In this document: piece after piece, positions 26,001-41,142 of the stretch
Layout: the number at the start of each line of letters is the position of its first letter
Numbering within the stretch: the first letter of the stretch is position 1
Source of the DNA: Membranipora membranacea
Lineage: Eukaryota > Bryozoa > Gymnolaemata > Cheilostomatida > Membraniporidae
Length of the DNA stretch: 60,000 nucleotides
NCBI GenBank assembly: GCA_914767715.1
Contig: OU612065.1
Coordinates: 11,968,001-12,028,000 of the forward strand
Direction: 5' to 3'
Program-made: the position numbers and the translations under genes
The notes under the pieces: model-generated
What the model saw: only the letters and a program-made list of their open reading frames with translations
Database searches by the model: none
Told to the model about the DNA's origin: nothing

Positions 26001-27941
26001 GTAATATACATGTACCACATGCTGCTTCCCAACATCTTTCTGTCTTGTGACTGAAACGTCAAACCCTTATCTACATTTTAATATCCTTAGTCTATCTAAA
26101 TAAAAGAACGACCTCAAGATGGTGTGGCATAGTGTAAAGTTCATTATTATTTCTTGATGTTTAGTAGTTAGGTGTCGGTCAATGTAATGATTTACGTTCA
26201 CTCAGTAAATAATAGCTCCATTCTGGCTTGTTTATAACTTTTATGTTTGAGAAGTCCATTTTGTCCAGTCAAAACAATGTAATTTAGTATGTTTGGTCAA
26301 GGTCTCTCTCACAATGTCCAAGCAATAGCATTAAAATTATCCTGTCATAGCTAGAACCTGTTATAATTGCATGGTTTCGATAAATTGACCCAAAAACAGC
26401 TTACAACCAAACAGAAAGCCAACTAGAAAACCTCATTGCAACTACCTAGCTTCAGTCACACTAATTCTATAATATGTGATTAATAAGGGATAATCCATGC
26501 TAACTGTTCTATTCTTGCACGATCTATATCGCAGTTATGTAGTAATTGCTCTTTGATGCACCAATCTTTCAATATTCTGCTACAAAACTCTTGGACAGGG
26601 ATCTGGCCGTGACCTTGTGATATTCTAAAAAGGATTCATACTTATCACATAGAAGGCTCAACAAAATTTGAAGACATGTTTTTGCTTTCCTAGACCAATC
26701 ATCGAGATCTAAAAGCGCCACCTGCCCACTGTTCATGTGTTGTGTCAAGCCTGACAAAACTGTGACAGAGGTAACATAACTGGTCGTCTTATTGATGTAA
26801 AATTGTTAATGTAACATCACAGATGTTTTCTTGTGTTCAATTGCTGTGACCAGTACAATAATCACCACTCTATTTATCAACTTCACTCCTCTTATTGACC
26901 GGTTACTTTGATACAAATATCCAAGAAGGCAAATCTTATCTGTATCAGCTGAAGATCCAAAACGCCGAGAAATAATGTTTTGTCCCAGATGTTGTAGTAT
27001 CCCTGGTTTCGTGCTTGCTGTGTTTCTTGCTTACTAATGACCATCATTTTTGTTTATGATTACACTAAGCAGTGATGAGGATTATGTTTCTGCCTTTATG
27101 GTCTCTGTGCCTTGAGATTAATTAAAGCCTGTCCTGGTAGGGTTTCAGCTCTCCTCCCTCCCAATTGGCTTGATGTATCATTTGATGTACTGACGGCTTT
27201 GGTAAATTCCTCCTCTAAACATAAACATAAGCTATTACATTTCAATGATAACTAAAGGTGAATTCGCCAGAGCCGGCCTAGGGGTCATATATACTCATGA
27301 TTTTGTTTTTTACCATGGGAGAGAAATACAAATTCACCTTGTGTTATAACAGCGAGCTGTTGCAGCTATGTGATTCTGCAGCAAAGTCATAGTTGTAGTG
27401 TTTGAGGTCAAGGTGATGACCATTCATCTCAATTTTGGTTTTCAGACTATGCTCAAAACACTATAATAGTGCAAATAGCTCATGACTATATAAGCCACTG
27501 TAAATAGAATTGTACAGGTTCTCGATGCTGAATGTTGTCTGCATGTTATGCCACACCAAACCTGCTATCATTTCCCAGTTTTTTGTCCATGTTTCGTTTG
27601 ATAATCTTGATAATCAATCTTCAGTTAACAATAATAAGGTCACTCTCTTTTATCATGAATGCCCTAGACAGATAGTAGCATTTGCATCATGAATGTAATT
27701 AGGCAGTCAACAGTTACAAGATCCCTCAGCCATTACAATCGAATGTAGTAATGTCTTGTGTCTTGTCTTAGATGAACTGTCCTACTGATTACCTGGGTAA
27801 CTTCGACCATTATGTCCAAACAACCAAATTTCACCAATCACTTGCCGCTCCTTTCCAGATTCAGGGGACATGAGAAGCAGGCAGCATATGTCACCACACA
27901 TGTCACCACATCACAATATGAGACACTATGAGAATTACTGA
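1205..27941 (+). CDS. Piccolo/Fife/RIM-family presynaptic active-zone scaffold (5' partial, 25 exons)
   Basis: A large scaffold that in this family organises vesicle release sites at the presynaptic membrane. Exons, all phase-compatible: 1205-1439, 1988-2068, 2533-2607, 3204-3961, 5938-6173, 7543-7692, 8097-8395, 8932-8995, 9369-9585, 9670-9802, 14966-16727, 17489-17610, 19023-19116, 19908-20030, 20653-20800, 21026-21046, 21631-21878, 22374-22459, 22652-22811, 23452-23630, 23845-23999, 24112-24293, 24924-25399, 25916-26000, 27859-27941 (stop TGA). They give about 2,056 residues. Order: eight-cysteine zinc finger (about 27-85), Ser/acidic region, coiled-coil exon (about 750-1337), PDZ (about 1410-1500), C2 (about 1731-1850), tail rich in Ser, His and Arg. 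The PDZ and the linker before it resemble Piccolo/Fife more than RIM1, from memory. There is only one C2, whereas RIM, Piccolo and Fife are described with two. The 5' end is outside the window. Exons missed in long introns are possible. Confidence 0.85.
3962..5937 (+). other. Intron of the scaffold gene, nothing else supported
   Basis: This 2 kb lies between a donor after the Ser/His-rich exon (ends 3961, phase 2) and the acceptor before the acidic exon at 5938 (starts with one base), and the two phases fit. The open frames inside it are short, lack paired splice sites and read as low-quality peptides. I see no repeat. Confidence 0.6.
6301..6353 (+). repeat. G-rich short dispersed repeat, copy 1
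   Basis: A very G-rich block in AT-rich intron DNA, with the core GGGGCAAAGTCTGGGGG followed by a form of CAGACTA. Two similar blocks occur at 19710-19749 and 52838-52870, always on the same strand. The sequence before this copy carries a partly matching G-rich stretch. It may be the end of a degraded transposon, but no target duplication is visible. Confidence 0.5.
14212..14286. repeat. Near-perfect palindrome (foldback)
   Basis: The left arm reads from TTGAACCAGTT through CAATATGTCCATACC and the right arm is its complement, reading GGCATGGACATATTG through AACTGGTTCAG. The centre is near CATATG at 14248-14253. It forms a hairpin of about 35 bases per arm with a few mismatches, inside the long intron. 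It could be a tiny foldback element or the fused ends of a lost transposon. Confidence 0.7.
14393..14405 (+). repeat. Homopolymer run of 13 G
   Basis: An uninterrupted G run preceded by GTGTGT in the long intron. It is a likely site of length variation or sequencing error and has no other sign of function. Confidence 0.9.
14966..16727 (+). other. 1.76 kb coiled-coil exon of the scaffold gene
   Basis: This exon encodes 587 residues between the acceptor tttag at 14965 and the donor after GAAGATAG, ending in phase 1. Two heptad-like charged segments are visible: one running from MDELRKREKDENEIT to about LEERQRNIL, and a second with EARRHLLQFEIEKRRKQ followed by a tyrosine- and arginine-rich stretch. 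The rest is Ser/Pro/Asn-rich. Near its start lies KPIPAPRRK, a PxxxPR motif of the type bound by some SH3 domains. Coiled coils before the PDZ are also present in Piccolo and Bassoon, but I cannot align them from memory. Confidence 0.75.
19023..20800 (+). other. PDZ domain exons of the scaffold gene
   Basis: Exons 19023-19116, 19908-20030 and 20653-20800 join in phases 1 and 1. The first encodes FDFPTKQVLITPDSG, a strand that leads into the PDZ. The second begins GLGLHIKGG, the carboxylate-binding loop. The third begins GDEIVEWNGVCL and ends ITVRLDKQP. The EWNG element and the closing VRLD are typical of the RIM and Piccolo PDZ group. All core PDZ elements are present, so it should bind C-terminal peptides; in RIM that partner is ELKS. 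Confidence 0.85.
19710..19749 (+). repeat. G-rich short dispersed repeat, copy 2
   Basis: A run of ten or more G, then CAAAGAAGTC, then TGGGGGGGCTCAGACTA. It is closest to the copy at 52838 and lies in an intron of the scaffold gene, upstream of the main PDZ exon. Confidence 0.55.
21026..21046 (+). other. 21-base in-frame microexon next to the PDZ
   Basis: An acceptor (ttgtgttag) is followed by 21 bases and then a good donor (gtaata). The preceding exon ends in phase 2 and the next (21631) starts with one base, so the 21 bases add seven residues (SDEEKEE with junction sharing) without changing frame, and skipping it also keeps frame. A TGC lies about 20 bases before the acceptor, as expected for SRRM4-type neural microexons in vertebrates. 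The reading is open and the added peptide is acidic. It could be a chance arrangement. Confidence 0.5.
21204..21302 (+). repeat. Minisatellite, three 30-base units
   Basis: Three tandem units start at 21204, 21234 and 21264, each beginning CAACCCTTCACCCTGC and ending CTCCCTAGT. A partial fourth unit, CAACCCTGT, follows. Units 1 and 2 are identical; unit 3 has two C-to-T changes. It lies in the intron after the microexon. Confidence 0.9.
22909..23112. mobile_element. MITE-like element with about 31-base inverted ends
   Basis: The left end (AGCTGCATTTACACTT then GATTTTTCCGTTAGA) is the near complement of the right end (CGGAAAAATC then GCGTAAATGCAGCT), with about four mismatches over 31 bases. 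A second inverted pair, TTAGATTTTCAT and ATGAAAATCTAA, lies just inside. The element is about 200 bases with no coding capacity. It is flanked by TA or TAA on the left and TA on the right, which would suit Tc1/mariner or Harbinger families. It sits in an intron of the scaffold gene. Confidence 0.75.
23845..24293 (+). other. C2 domain exons of the scaffold gene, degenerate calcium site
   Basis: Exons 23845-23999 and 24112-24293 join in phase 2. The first reads GELEAMLMYDYGRRLLVVRI and continues to NPFIKVHFLKHNQ. The second has TRYIEGTPNPKWEQAFTF and AAWDYFQ, ending IGTATIDLS. These are C2 hallmarks in synaptotagmin order. At the usual aspartate positions I see Glu/Asn in the first loop (GKENLNPF in place of the usual SDPY) and, in the last loop, one Asp followed by residues without acid (WDYFQPKQN). 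The domain therefore probably does not bind calcium in the classical way, as with the C2A of RIM. Confidence 0.8.
26001..27858 (+). other. Last intron of the scaffold gene
   Basis: This 1.86 kb intron lies between the exon ending 26000 (phase 1) and the terminal exon at 27859. The terminal exon encodes a short His/Met/Ser-rich end (MSPHMSPHHNMRHYENY) and TGA. I see no C2B exons here, and none follow before the stop. Confidence 0.55.
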
Positions 27942-29085
27942 TCACAGCATAACCAGATTACTAAAGTGCAAGTATGCCATAAAACGTCATAACAGCTGAG
28001 CGTGGTAACTCCGTTAACCATTAAAAATCACATATAACCTTCAGGCCACCAATTTAGAGCATCTGCTGTAACTTTAGATTGTGCAATATCCTGCAATGCT
28101 GGCTAGTCACATAGCAATTTTTTTCTTAATTAAAAAACAACTTGTCGAATGCAAATGCTACTTTTTTCTGACATTGCTTTCTTTGTCACAATACATTATA
28201 TCATGAACATGTTTTTCATTCTTTGTGCCGATACAGTTTTTCTCCACAATTTACCATTTGTTTACTCGATGTAAATTGAATGGTGTATATAGCAGTGATA
28301 TATTATACCACAGTTGTAAATAGATCTTAAATACGTATTCTGTCATTTTTTTTCTGTGATGATTTCACCTCCTTCCTAGATGTCTTCGATGTACCACATG
28401 GTTTTGTTGGGAGCAGAGAGCCTAAATATATGTGTTTATCACAACTATATAGTCACACAGTATTAAATCATCAATATACAGAGTGCAAAGGCACCATGTG
28501 ACAAGCTTGATGAAGAATGTACATTTGTTTGAGAGAAATTAGAGCTTTTTAATGTAATGTGGTTACCAAAAAAAGATGCAATCCAATTTTTGTAGCTACA
28601 GCCACTTTATTTACTTCAAGGCATCTCAGCTGGTCATAGTGAAATAAACGGGAATGAAATTCCCTGTCAGTATCAGCATCATGTTTCTCAATGAGCAAGA
28701 CAAACTAAACATTTTTTCTCCATATAAGGAGTGACAAAGCTAGCAAATCACATTGGGAGTTACATAAGACTTTACTTATCACCTTTGAAATGAAATCACA
28801 AAAAATGTACAAAGTAACAAAATAAAAGTACAAAAGCTAATCAGGACATTAATAGGCATGTTAGTCAGCTATTCTACATTTAACGTTTAACAGAAAGTAT
28901 ACATGATAGATAATGACATAAGCAGACCATACCGATGGAAAATTATATTATCATATGACTATTAGTATAGAACTCTTGATTATTTTATTTCTTTCTTACA
29001 AATACGATGAGAGAATGTGTTTTCTTCACCGGAAAGACATAGTAAGCGTAATGAACTACTATATACCAAGAGTCATGCCTGAGAT
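27942..29085. other. 3' UTRs of the convergent scaffold and DAP genes
   Basis: The scaffold gene stops at 27941 on + and DAP stops at 29086 on -. Plus-strand AATAAA hexamers occur at 28643-28648 and 28821-28826, and a minus-strand AATAAA (TTTATT on +) is at 28984-28989. The short distance suggests tail-to-tail transcripts that end close together. I see no other gene. Confidence 0.5.
28984..28989 (-). promoter_or_regulatory. Candidate poly(A) signal of DAP
   Basis: TTTATT on the + strand, AATAAA on -, about 100 bases past the DAP stop codon. Confidence 0.45.
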
Positions 29086-30289
29086 CTATTGCTTACGTGG
29101 CTGTTGGATTTGTTTGACTGGAGTGTGATTGGACCTCTTGTCGTGGGTGGGCATCGGCTTCTCATGGAAACTCTTCACAGCGGCTGGAGGGAAATCCTTA
29201 TCCCCCTAAACACAAAAAACATTAAAAGTAAGACACACAGCTAAACTGTACTAATACAAATCACAGCCATCAATGAATATTCCCATACGGTTGTCCTTTC
29301 ATCTGTGACAATTAAAAAACAGACACAACTTTCAATAACAGCAGGAATGATTCCTGCAGCAGGATACAGCCCACACATGGAGGAAATAAAAGCACATTAA
29401 AAAAACAAACTTAGGTATGTAAGTTTGTAACAAACCAGGCCTATTGATCAGTAATATTTCTTACTTGTGACTCAAAGCCAGCAATCACGACATTTGTGGG
29501 TTTGTCTTTGACAGCCACAGTCTCATCTTCTCCCTCATTTTCAGCTGCAGGAGCTGCCTTCTCTTCAGGCTTTGAAGGTTTGTGCTGAGCGACTCTCATA
29601 CCGCCTGCCTTAACTGTAGAAATGTTACACGATGGGTCATAAAGCAAGTGTAACTTATCAAGATCTACATTTTATCTGCATGCTTCTTGTGACTACACTT
29701 TCAGGAAAACTTCACTGACGTTGATTCATTGATTGAGGTCAATGATCACATGAATAGGGTCAGCACACACAACAGCTGATGAGCGCTAAGAGAGCTCATG
29801 CAGTCCTTATTTCTCACTATTTCTTTTATTTTCACTACTAGTGCATGCAGTAAGCAGCAAAAGGCCCAAGTCAATAACAGCATGTCATGTGATATTTATA
29901 CATTGTAATAGAATCACAGGTATATATTTATATATATATATATATGCACTGCAAAGGGGGTCAATGCCAGTTCATGCAAAACTCATGAAACAAAACTACA
30001 GTGGCACAGTGAGTTTGAGAGTGCATTTTTTACAGTCCCCAGTACTAACAATAAAGCAAATACAACATGATAGCAAGGAGTAAGTCTGTGTTGATGATTA
30101 TGAATAGATGAATTGATTGACAAATTTTTTTGCAATAATAAATATCATCATCATTCACTTCAGTTTATACAAAGTAAACTAATTTTTCAGTTCTTCAATC
30201 TACCTTTGCAAGCAATGTCATGACATAAAAACTTATATACCTGCAGGTGCATGTCCTCCCTTTAATTCTGTGGTCTCTGCATCTGCCAT
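29086..30289 (-). CDS. DAP: Death-associated protein 1 (DAP)
   Basis: Three exons on the minus strand: 30289-30241, 29613-29465 and 29205-29086, joined in phases 1 and 0, encode 105 residues; the human protein is about 102. The first exon ends in GGHAPA. The second opens with the diagnostic VKAGGMR. The third begins GDKDFPPAA and ends with KQIQQPRKQ. These three blocks identify DAP clearly. The middle is acidic and alanine-rich. In mammals DAP is an mTORC1 substrate that restrains autophagy, and fish and frog relatives occupy the ribosome exit tunnel in dormant egg ribosomes through the C-terminal tail. The vertebrate phospho-sites Ser3 and Ser51 have no evident counterpart here, and the tail carries one extra Gln. 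The start is the only Met before the conserved block. Confidence 0.93.
29923..29946 (+). repeat. TA microsatellite
   Basis: A run of TATATATT then TATATATATATATATATG in the first intron of DAP. Shorter TA tracts occur at 30788-30797 and 32787-32801. Confidence 0.85.
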
Positions 30290-30644
30290 TCTTACGAATA
30301 AGTAGGGTACTATTGCAATTTGTTGCAAGGTGCAATGTTCTTGACGTGGTGGCTTTCCAAATTATTGTTTTGATCTAGTATATTGTGTTTCCGGTGAAAA
30401 CGTCATAGGTTTTTGTAGTCACGTCAACGTTTATAACATAGTCCAAGAATAGAGCAGCACTAGTGAAGTGACATAGGTAATGTGTGAAGATAGACGCAAC
30501 ATCAGTATTGGATGATGATGTCTATTAACTATGCTTGGGTCTTGGACTAACGCTTTCATAGTGGGAATTTTAAAGTTTGGGAGAGTGTTAGGTAGTTAGT
30601 GAGACTGTGAGAGGTAGTTAGTAGTTACCATGGGGCCGGACATT

Positions 30645-30736
30645 CTGCAGTAAGTGCAAGTTCAGTGGTTGAGTTTCCAAGAGGTTGAGTCTTCGACCAC
30701 TGGGGCACTCAACCACTTCTCTTATGCATACTGTAG
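30645..30736. repeat. Foldback repeat related to 53077-53197
   Basis: Left arm CAAGTTCAGTGGTTGAG and right arm CACTCAACCACTTCTC are inverted copies, with CTGCAG on the left edge and CTGTAG on the right. The central TTCGACCACTGGGGCAC and the edges match the larger foldback at 53077. The copy is more diverged and shorter. Confidence 0.6.
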
Positions 30737-31000
30737 ATGGCCTGTGTTTGGTGGATCATATATGATGATATATAGGAACCTTATTTATATATATATAAAG
30801 TCAAATATATCAAGTCTCTGTGTGCGTGTCACCTCTGTTATTATGGTCCAGAAAAATGAGCATTATTAAAATATTATCACTAGTACTAACTACTAGTATT
30901 TGTAGGGGTAAAAAGGGGTACGGTATATATTAATACCAATCACTGATCGAAGTTAATATTCTGACCAATAAATAAGAGAGAAGTGACTCATCTGAGCAAC

Positions 31001-31312
31001 GTGGAGTGGTCTGACGGTTAAGGGTATGGACTTGTGATCTTATGATCCAGGTTCGATTCCCGGCGCCGGCTGTCATTTCTGATTTGGCACTGGCAAGCCA
31101 TTCATCCTAGCCAGGTCTGTTCGGATCAGGACCATAAATACAGGAGGTCTACTGTGTGCTTGCATGCAGTATAAAGATCCCCCTCTGCCTCTTCGAAAAA
31201 AGAGTAGCCGGCAACGGCGGGCAAGGGTATAGGGTACTACCCCACACAAGCCACCCGAGCTTAAGGGGGCCCGTTAAATAGGGCGGTCAAATAAGACCTA
31301 GTGCATAGAAGA
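31001..31312 (+). mobile_element. tRNA-derived SINE
   Basis: The head resembles a tRNA gene: an A-box-like TGGTCTGACGG, then a perfect B box GGTTCGATTCC, then CGGCGCCGGC. The body follows (TTTGGCACTGGCAAGCCATT, then GGATCAGGACCATAAATACA) and ends in GAAGAAAAAAAAAA. A second copy lies inverted at 52293-52455. The two share the tRNA-like head and about 90 bases of body. No flanking duplication was clear to me. Confidence 0.85.
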
Positions 31313-32113
31313 AAAAAAAAACGTAATTGGCGGTTACAGAAGCTCCACAGCCGCGATAACTTGGTTCGTGCAAGCTTCCCATCTTCACCACAACAAACAC
31401 AAACCAGACACACACAAGGCTGCAACTCATCAAATCAACTGTCAGTGACCTGCTGTCTGTGAGTTGACAGCCATGTAGACAAAGACAGGAATTTAGAGAT
31501 ACTTTAAACCACTGGACAGCGCTTCACTGGGCCCCAGAATGCTAAATTACCTAGGCCCCCACAAGTTCGTCCACCCCTCTACCACATTTGGACTTAGAAC
31601 GTTTGAAACTCCTGAATCAGGATATAGAATAGGAATAGGATATGCAACATCATAGACAGGGAAGGTGTCACATAGTGGAGAGAGACACTCAAGGTCCTCA
31701 CACTGCAACAATGATGGAATAAATTAAGGATTAACCTGCTGATCAACTGCTACGGGTGGATATTGTATATAGTCTGCTCTCTGTGATCCATATCCTAATA
31801 AATAGATGAAGCTCTAAAAACTTTCCTGGCTTGGAGTCGGGAAGAAATTCCATATTTCATTTGTGCAAAGAGAAAAATAGACCAGGACTTACATCAATCT
31901 TAGAAGATTGCTGAGTTAGTTATGAATAACCATTATGGTTGGTAATGGAATACCAGCGACTCGGGGAAATACGTCACTCTGGGACTTGAAGGTCAAAGCC
32001 GAGCAGTCTTTTATCAGTGCCTGACCTACCTTCATCACCAGTAATTCCTAGATACATTATTCACAATATTATAGTATCTGTATAGGCAGGATATTTCATT
32101 GATTTCAGGAGGT

Positions 32114-37319
<5,206 letters not shown>

Positions 37320-37502
37320 AGTGTTTGTGACCCTGCGTTCAGGTATGTGTCTTCCATGAAAGCCTGTGATACTTTTTATGAATATACCTTTAATGACAGT
37401 ACATTACTTACGGTATGATATCAATGACATCTTATATGTTTGAATCTGAATTGTATTATGAGCAGAAGAATTTTAGTTCTTTATTTATCTCAAGACCTCG
37501 AC

Positions 37503-37508
37503 AATAAA
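37503..37508 (+). promoter_or_regulatory. Candidate poly(A) signal of CCDC77
   Basis: AATAAA 184 bases after the CCDC77 stop codon. A minus-strand AATAAA (TTTATT at 37480-37485) lies just before it and could serve the convergent tetraspanin gene. Confidence 0.5.
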
Positions 37509-38014
37509 AGATATTCCTAAAACTGCTTCTCCAACAATACATTTGTAAGGTCAAAGAATAGCACAAATTTTGTCACAACCTCAATATTCGCACCACCTGT
37601 GTAAGAAAGATTTAAACGTAATACATCCTATCTGTAATAGGGAGCAGTAGATAAATAGTGTCTGAATAAATATAAGATAAGTGACATATGATGAATCTTG
37701 ACAGTAGTTAGAAAGAAGAAATATCTGCAAAAGCAGAGGATATTGAAAAATCTGTGTGTGATGGACGACCAAGCCAATTGGCTTTTTATAGACTCCAGTG
37801 AATATGATTTCTTTGGCAGTTGGGTTCTGTTTTCCAAAGATACTCCAAACAGTTAAATGGTATTATTTGACAAAAGTAATCAAGTTAGGTAGATGTGCAT
37901 ATATATCATTTGGTACATATTGATCTCCTGTCTCGTAGTCTATATGTATGTATCAAATGATGAAGACTGTGTTTTGACTTTCTGGATGTTTCTTTACTGG
38001 AATTCTTTGTCACA

Positions 38015-41000
38015 TCACTTTTCATCTCTTTCTTTGTTGACAGACTGACAATACCACAACGACAGGAAAAGTAGAATGAGCTAAAACAAAACAAGAGATG
38101 AATCATTAGGGACATTTTGTTTACAGGGAGAATCGCCTTTTTTTTCATAGAACTTATCTGTTTGTCAACTAGCTTCTTTTGTAAACAGTTGTGTTATCCT
38201 GACTGCAACCAGATCAAGTAGTTCAGGAAACGTGACGCTACGCATATCCGAGAGTTCCAGTCAATTGACCCGATTTATCATCTTTCGTTGTAAGCATTAC
38301 ATACATGCAGGAATCATTCAGTACATTGACAAATGAAATGCTTCGGTGGTTTTGGGTCGTCACTGTCCTGTGAAGAGTTAATTAAGCAATCAGTGACCCC
38401 TCGCCTCAAATGTGACAACGCTTTACCTCAGATGTGACGACAACCCATCACCTTAAAGGTGACGCACAGTAAGATTTTTACTAATGATTGATACATTAGT
38501 GCCAAGTTATGTAGTAGTGGTAAAACGGTCTGGATATGCACCGAACTATATACAGGTCTCTCTCATACCTGAGCCACTCCAACACCGACCCCTACTCCCA
38601 CGAATATGATGAGATTATCCGCCACCCAATCTTGAAGAGATTCTGAACAACCCTGAAATGAAATAACCAGATATAATTGAATAGATTATCAGATTTTCAT
38701 TGAATTAAATGTATAAATGTGCACGGTCAACCAACATAACCTTTTTAACCGTGCTCATATTTCTTACAGTCACAAACTCCAAGTCCATATTAATCAATTT
38801 ATCCGACCTACACGCAGAATCTTTAGTATTAGTCTTAGACTAAATATACTCGAGTAAATTATGTCTATGTTTATGGCATTAAACTTTTGCTTTACATTAC
38901 TGTCTGATGGTAATAAGGATTTACTGTCTGATGGTAATAAGGATTTACTGTCTGATGGTAATAAGGATTTTTGAATAACCATGAAATTCCAGCCTTCTAT
39001 TTTCCAATGCAATTTCAATGCTTTAGTTGGAAGAAGGGAAAATATGATACATCTTTTTTCATACTGACCTTGCTACAGTGAAAGTATTTGAATCCGTCAC
39101 ACTCCTTTTTATATGCCTCATCCCTTGCTTCTTCACCCCTCTCTGCAGTATTAATGTAGATGCTTGTGGCTATAACGGCCTCATTCATACATTCATTTCG
39201 TGACATTGCGTCAACAGTTAGCCGACCATTTCCTTTAATGGCCTCACTAAGTGAGGTTGCGACTTCACAGCAAGCATAGGACATTGATGCATTTGGTTTG
39301 ATCTTGTCCCCTAGATCGGTTAAGTATTTACTGCCCTGATAGTCCATGAAGTTATTCACTCCACAACATCTGTGCTACAAATCAAGAAATATTGGGATGT
39401 TGATTGAAATATTAAAGCCTCTATCGAGCTTGAATTTCAACGATAAACATTAATTGAATACTTCTTATCACCAACACTGCCCATTAAACTTGAGTCATGA
39501 ATTACATATTCGTTTGGCTGTTTCATCCTTAAATTATAGTTATCCCTGGTTTACTGGTAAAAAAAACCATAAACATCCAATTCGATCTGCGTGTTGGCGG
39601 AGGTGACAAAGAGGCAATTGGTTGATCACAAAGAGCAACGAGTGGGATTTATGTGTGCTTACCTCAACTTGAACATAGTTTAATCCTTGCGAGATTAATG
39701 CTGTCGACTTCCTGCTGTAGTTTGTTTTTAGGTATTTTGCTCCTTCATCCTCTACCATTTTGATAACCTGAAGGATAAAAATACAGGATTTGATGGTTGG
39801 AAATGTCAACAATTTAAACGCTACGAATTCAACATCTAACTTTGAACCATAAGGTGACATGTAAAAAACACTACGAATAGTTCTTTTAGTCTCAATGTTG
39901 GCTGGAAAGTGATTCTCAGGGTCATCCGATTATGACAAGATAGAGTTGTACACTGTTTCTTACAGCGATGCATAACTGTGACTTGAGATAGGACTAGATC
40001 AGGACTCTGTCTGTGCGGTGATTTGATAGTTCTATTTGGAATTGACGAGGAATGCGTACCCTTATTGATGCGTGTGTTATGATATCCTATATTAGTAACA
40101 TACTGGCCCTATACTTACATAGTCTTTTCTGATTCCTGAATACACGCCAGCACTGGCCTCGGCAGCAAATACGATAAATATGCATACCATATACTACAAA
40201 CAGATAATTGACATTCAGTATTCCTAGCTGTTAGGATAATGGAACTGGTTCCTCTCTGACATGAAAGTTTTACATCTTGATAACATTCCTTTTCAATATG
40301 ATTGTCATGGCAACAAAGATTTAGATAGTTAACAGCTAAATATATGAACATTGTCTTCTATCCCTCTAAGACTTGTAGGTCCTCTTGTCGTTAAGTAGTT
40401 CCACATAAAACCGTTCCCAAGAGAAAGTTGGATACATTCTTTCAATATGATGAGTGACTTAGCAATATACAGTGTTTGACAGGTTTTTGCCTTCAAACAC
40501 TAGGATGGTTAGCAGTGTTCATATCATGAGAAGTTGAAAATGGCTTATATAGAAGAAGCATTTATGTATAACTTACAAATCCCAGCATGATTTTAGATCC
40601 CCTGATTGTACCGATAAAGCCAACCACTCCAACAGCAAACACAAATATCCCTGAGCCGATAAACAGCCATGTGATTATTTCTATGACTGGTTCTTCATCA
40701 CCGACTTTCACTGCCTGTCCCAGGTTAGATATCTCTGGGTTGGTCTTTATCCAGATTCCGACAATTAGAACTGCGATACCAAATACCTGAGAGAGAAATC
40801 TTAATTAAATTCTGATCAACTGTGCTAGTAATGTTATTTTGATAGCGAGTATTAAAGTTACACAACAGATTCAAGAACACTTTACAGTCGTAAAAATCTC
40901 TGATTGTGATTTTCAACAATCTGGAAAACTGGTGCCTGAAGAAAGAACAACAATTATTGTGCCTTCAACTCACCAGGAATATCGTTGTAAAGATTAAAAG

Positions 41001-41033
41001 AAGAATCTTCACTAGTGGTAGACACCTTGCCAT
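38015..41033 (-). CDS. Tetraspanin
   Basis: Seven exons on the minus strand: 41033-40974, 40786-40577, 40193-40119, 39767-39663, 39374-39069, 38652-38569, 38080-38015. Every junction is in phase 0 and the product is 301 residues. Four membrane segments are plain: KILLLIFTTIFLVFGIAV near the N-terminus, WLFIGSGIFVFAVGVVGF, MVCIFIVFAA, and NLIIFVGVGVGVG into LILLFLSLWY. The large loop starts with the CCG motif (HRCCGVNN) and ends with GCSESLQDWV. The loop has eight cysteines (153, 154, 185, 186, 212, 242, 250, 254) and sequons at N131 and N178. Tetraspanins organise membrane microdomains and partner proteins at the cell surface. I cannot assign the subfamily. The cysteine spacing differs from the TspanC8 group, because the extra cysteines come after rather than before the Cys-Cys pair. 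Confidence 0.92.
38897..38968 (-). repeat. Minisatellite, three 24-base units
   Basis: Three identical 24-base units beginning TTACTGTCTGATGG and ending TAATAAGGAT, in the last-but-one intron of the tetraspanin gene. The unit is a multiple of three and reads SDSKSLLP on the minus strand, but it is intronic. Confidence 0.95.
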
Positions 41034-41142
41034 CTCGCACTACAAAATAAAATAGATCTATGTAACCAGATCACAGACCATCACAGGTACTCAGCTTTGT
41101 TATTCAGCAATAGCATTCTCTGATTAGACTTGATTTATTTTC

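Larger units (their letters stand above)
30290..32113. other. Head-to-head intergenic region between DAP and CCDC77
   Basis: The start codons of DAP (-) and CCDC77 (+) are 1.8 kb apart, so both promoters should lie here, along with a 5' UTR exon of CCDC77, since its ATG follows an acceptor (gatttcag at 32108). The interval also holds a foldback repeat (30645-30736) and a SINE (31001-31312). No TATA box stands out. Confidence 0.5.

Noticed and set aside
31005-31075. Functional tRNA gene
   Set aside because: The A and B boxes are tRNA-like but the stem pairing is incomplete and the sequence continues into a SINE body found elsewhere, so it is a tRNA-derived repeat.
38897-38968. CRISPR-like or coding repeat
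   Set aside because: The 24-base units are directly adjacent with no spacers and lie in an intron, so it is a simple minisatellite.
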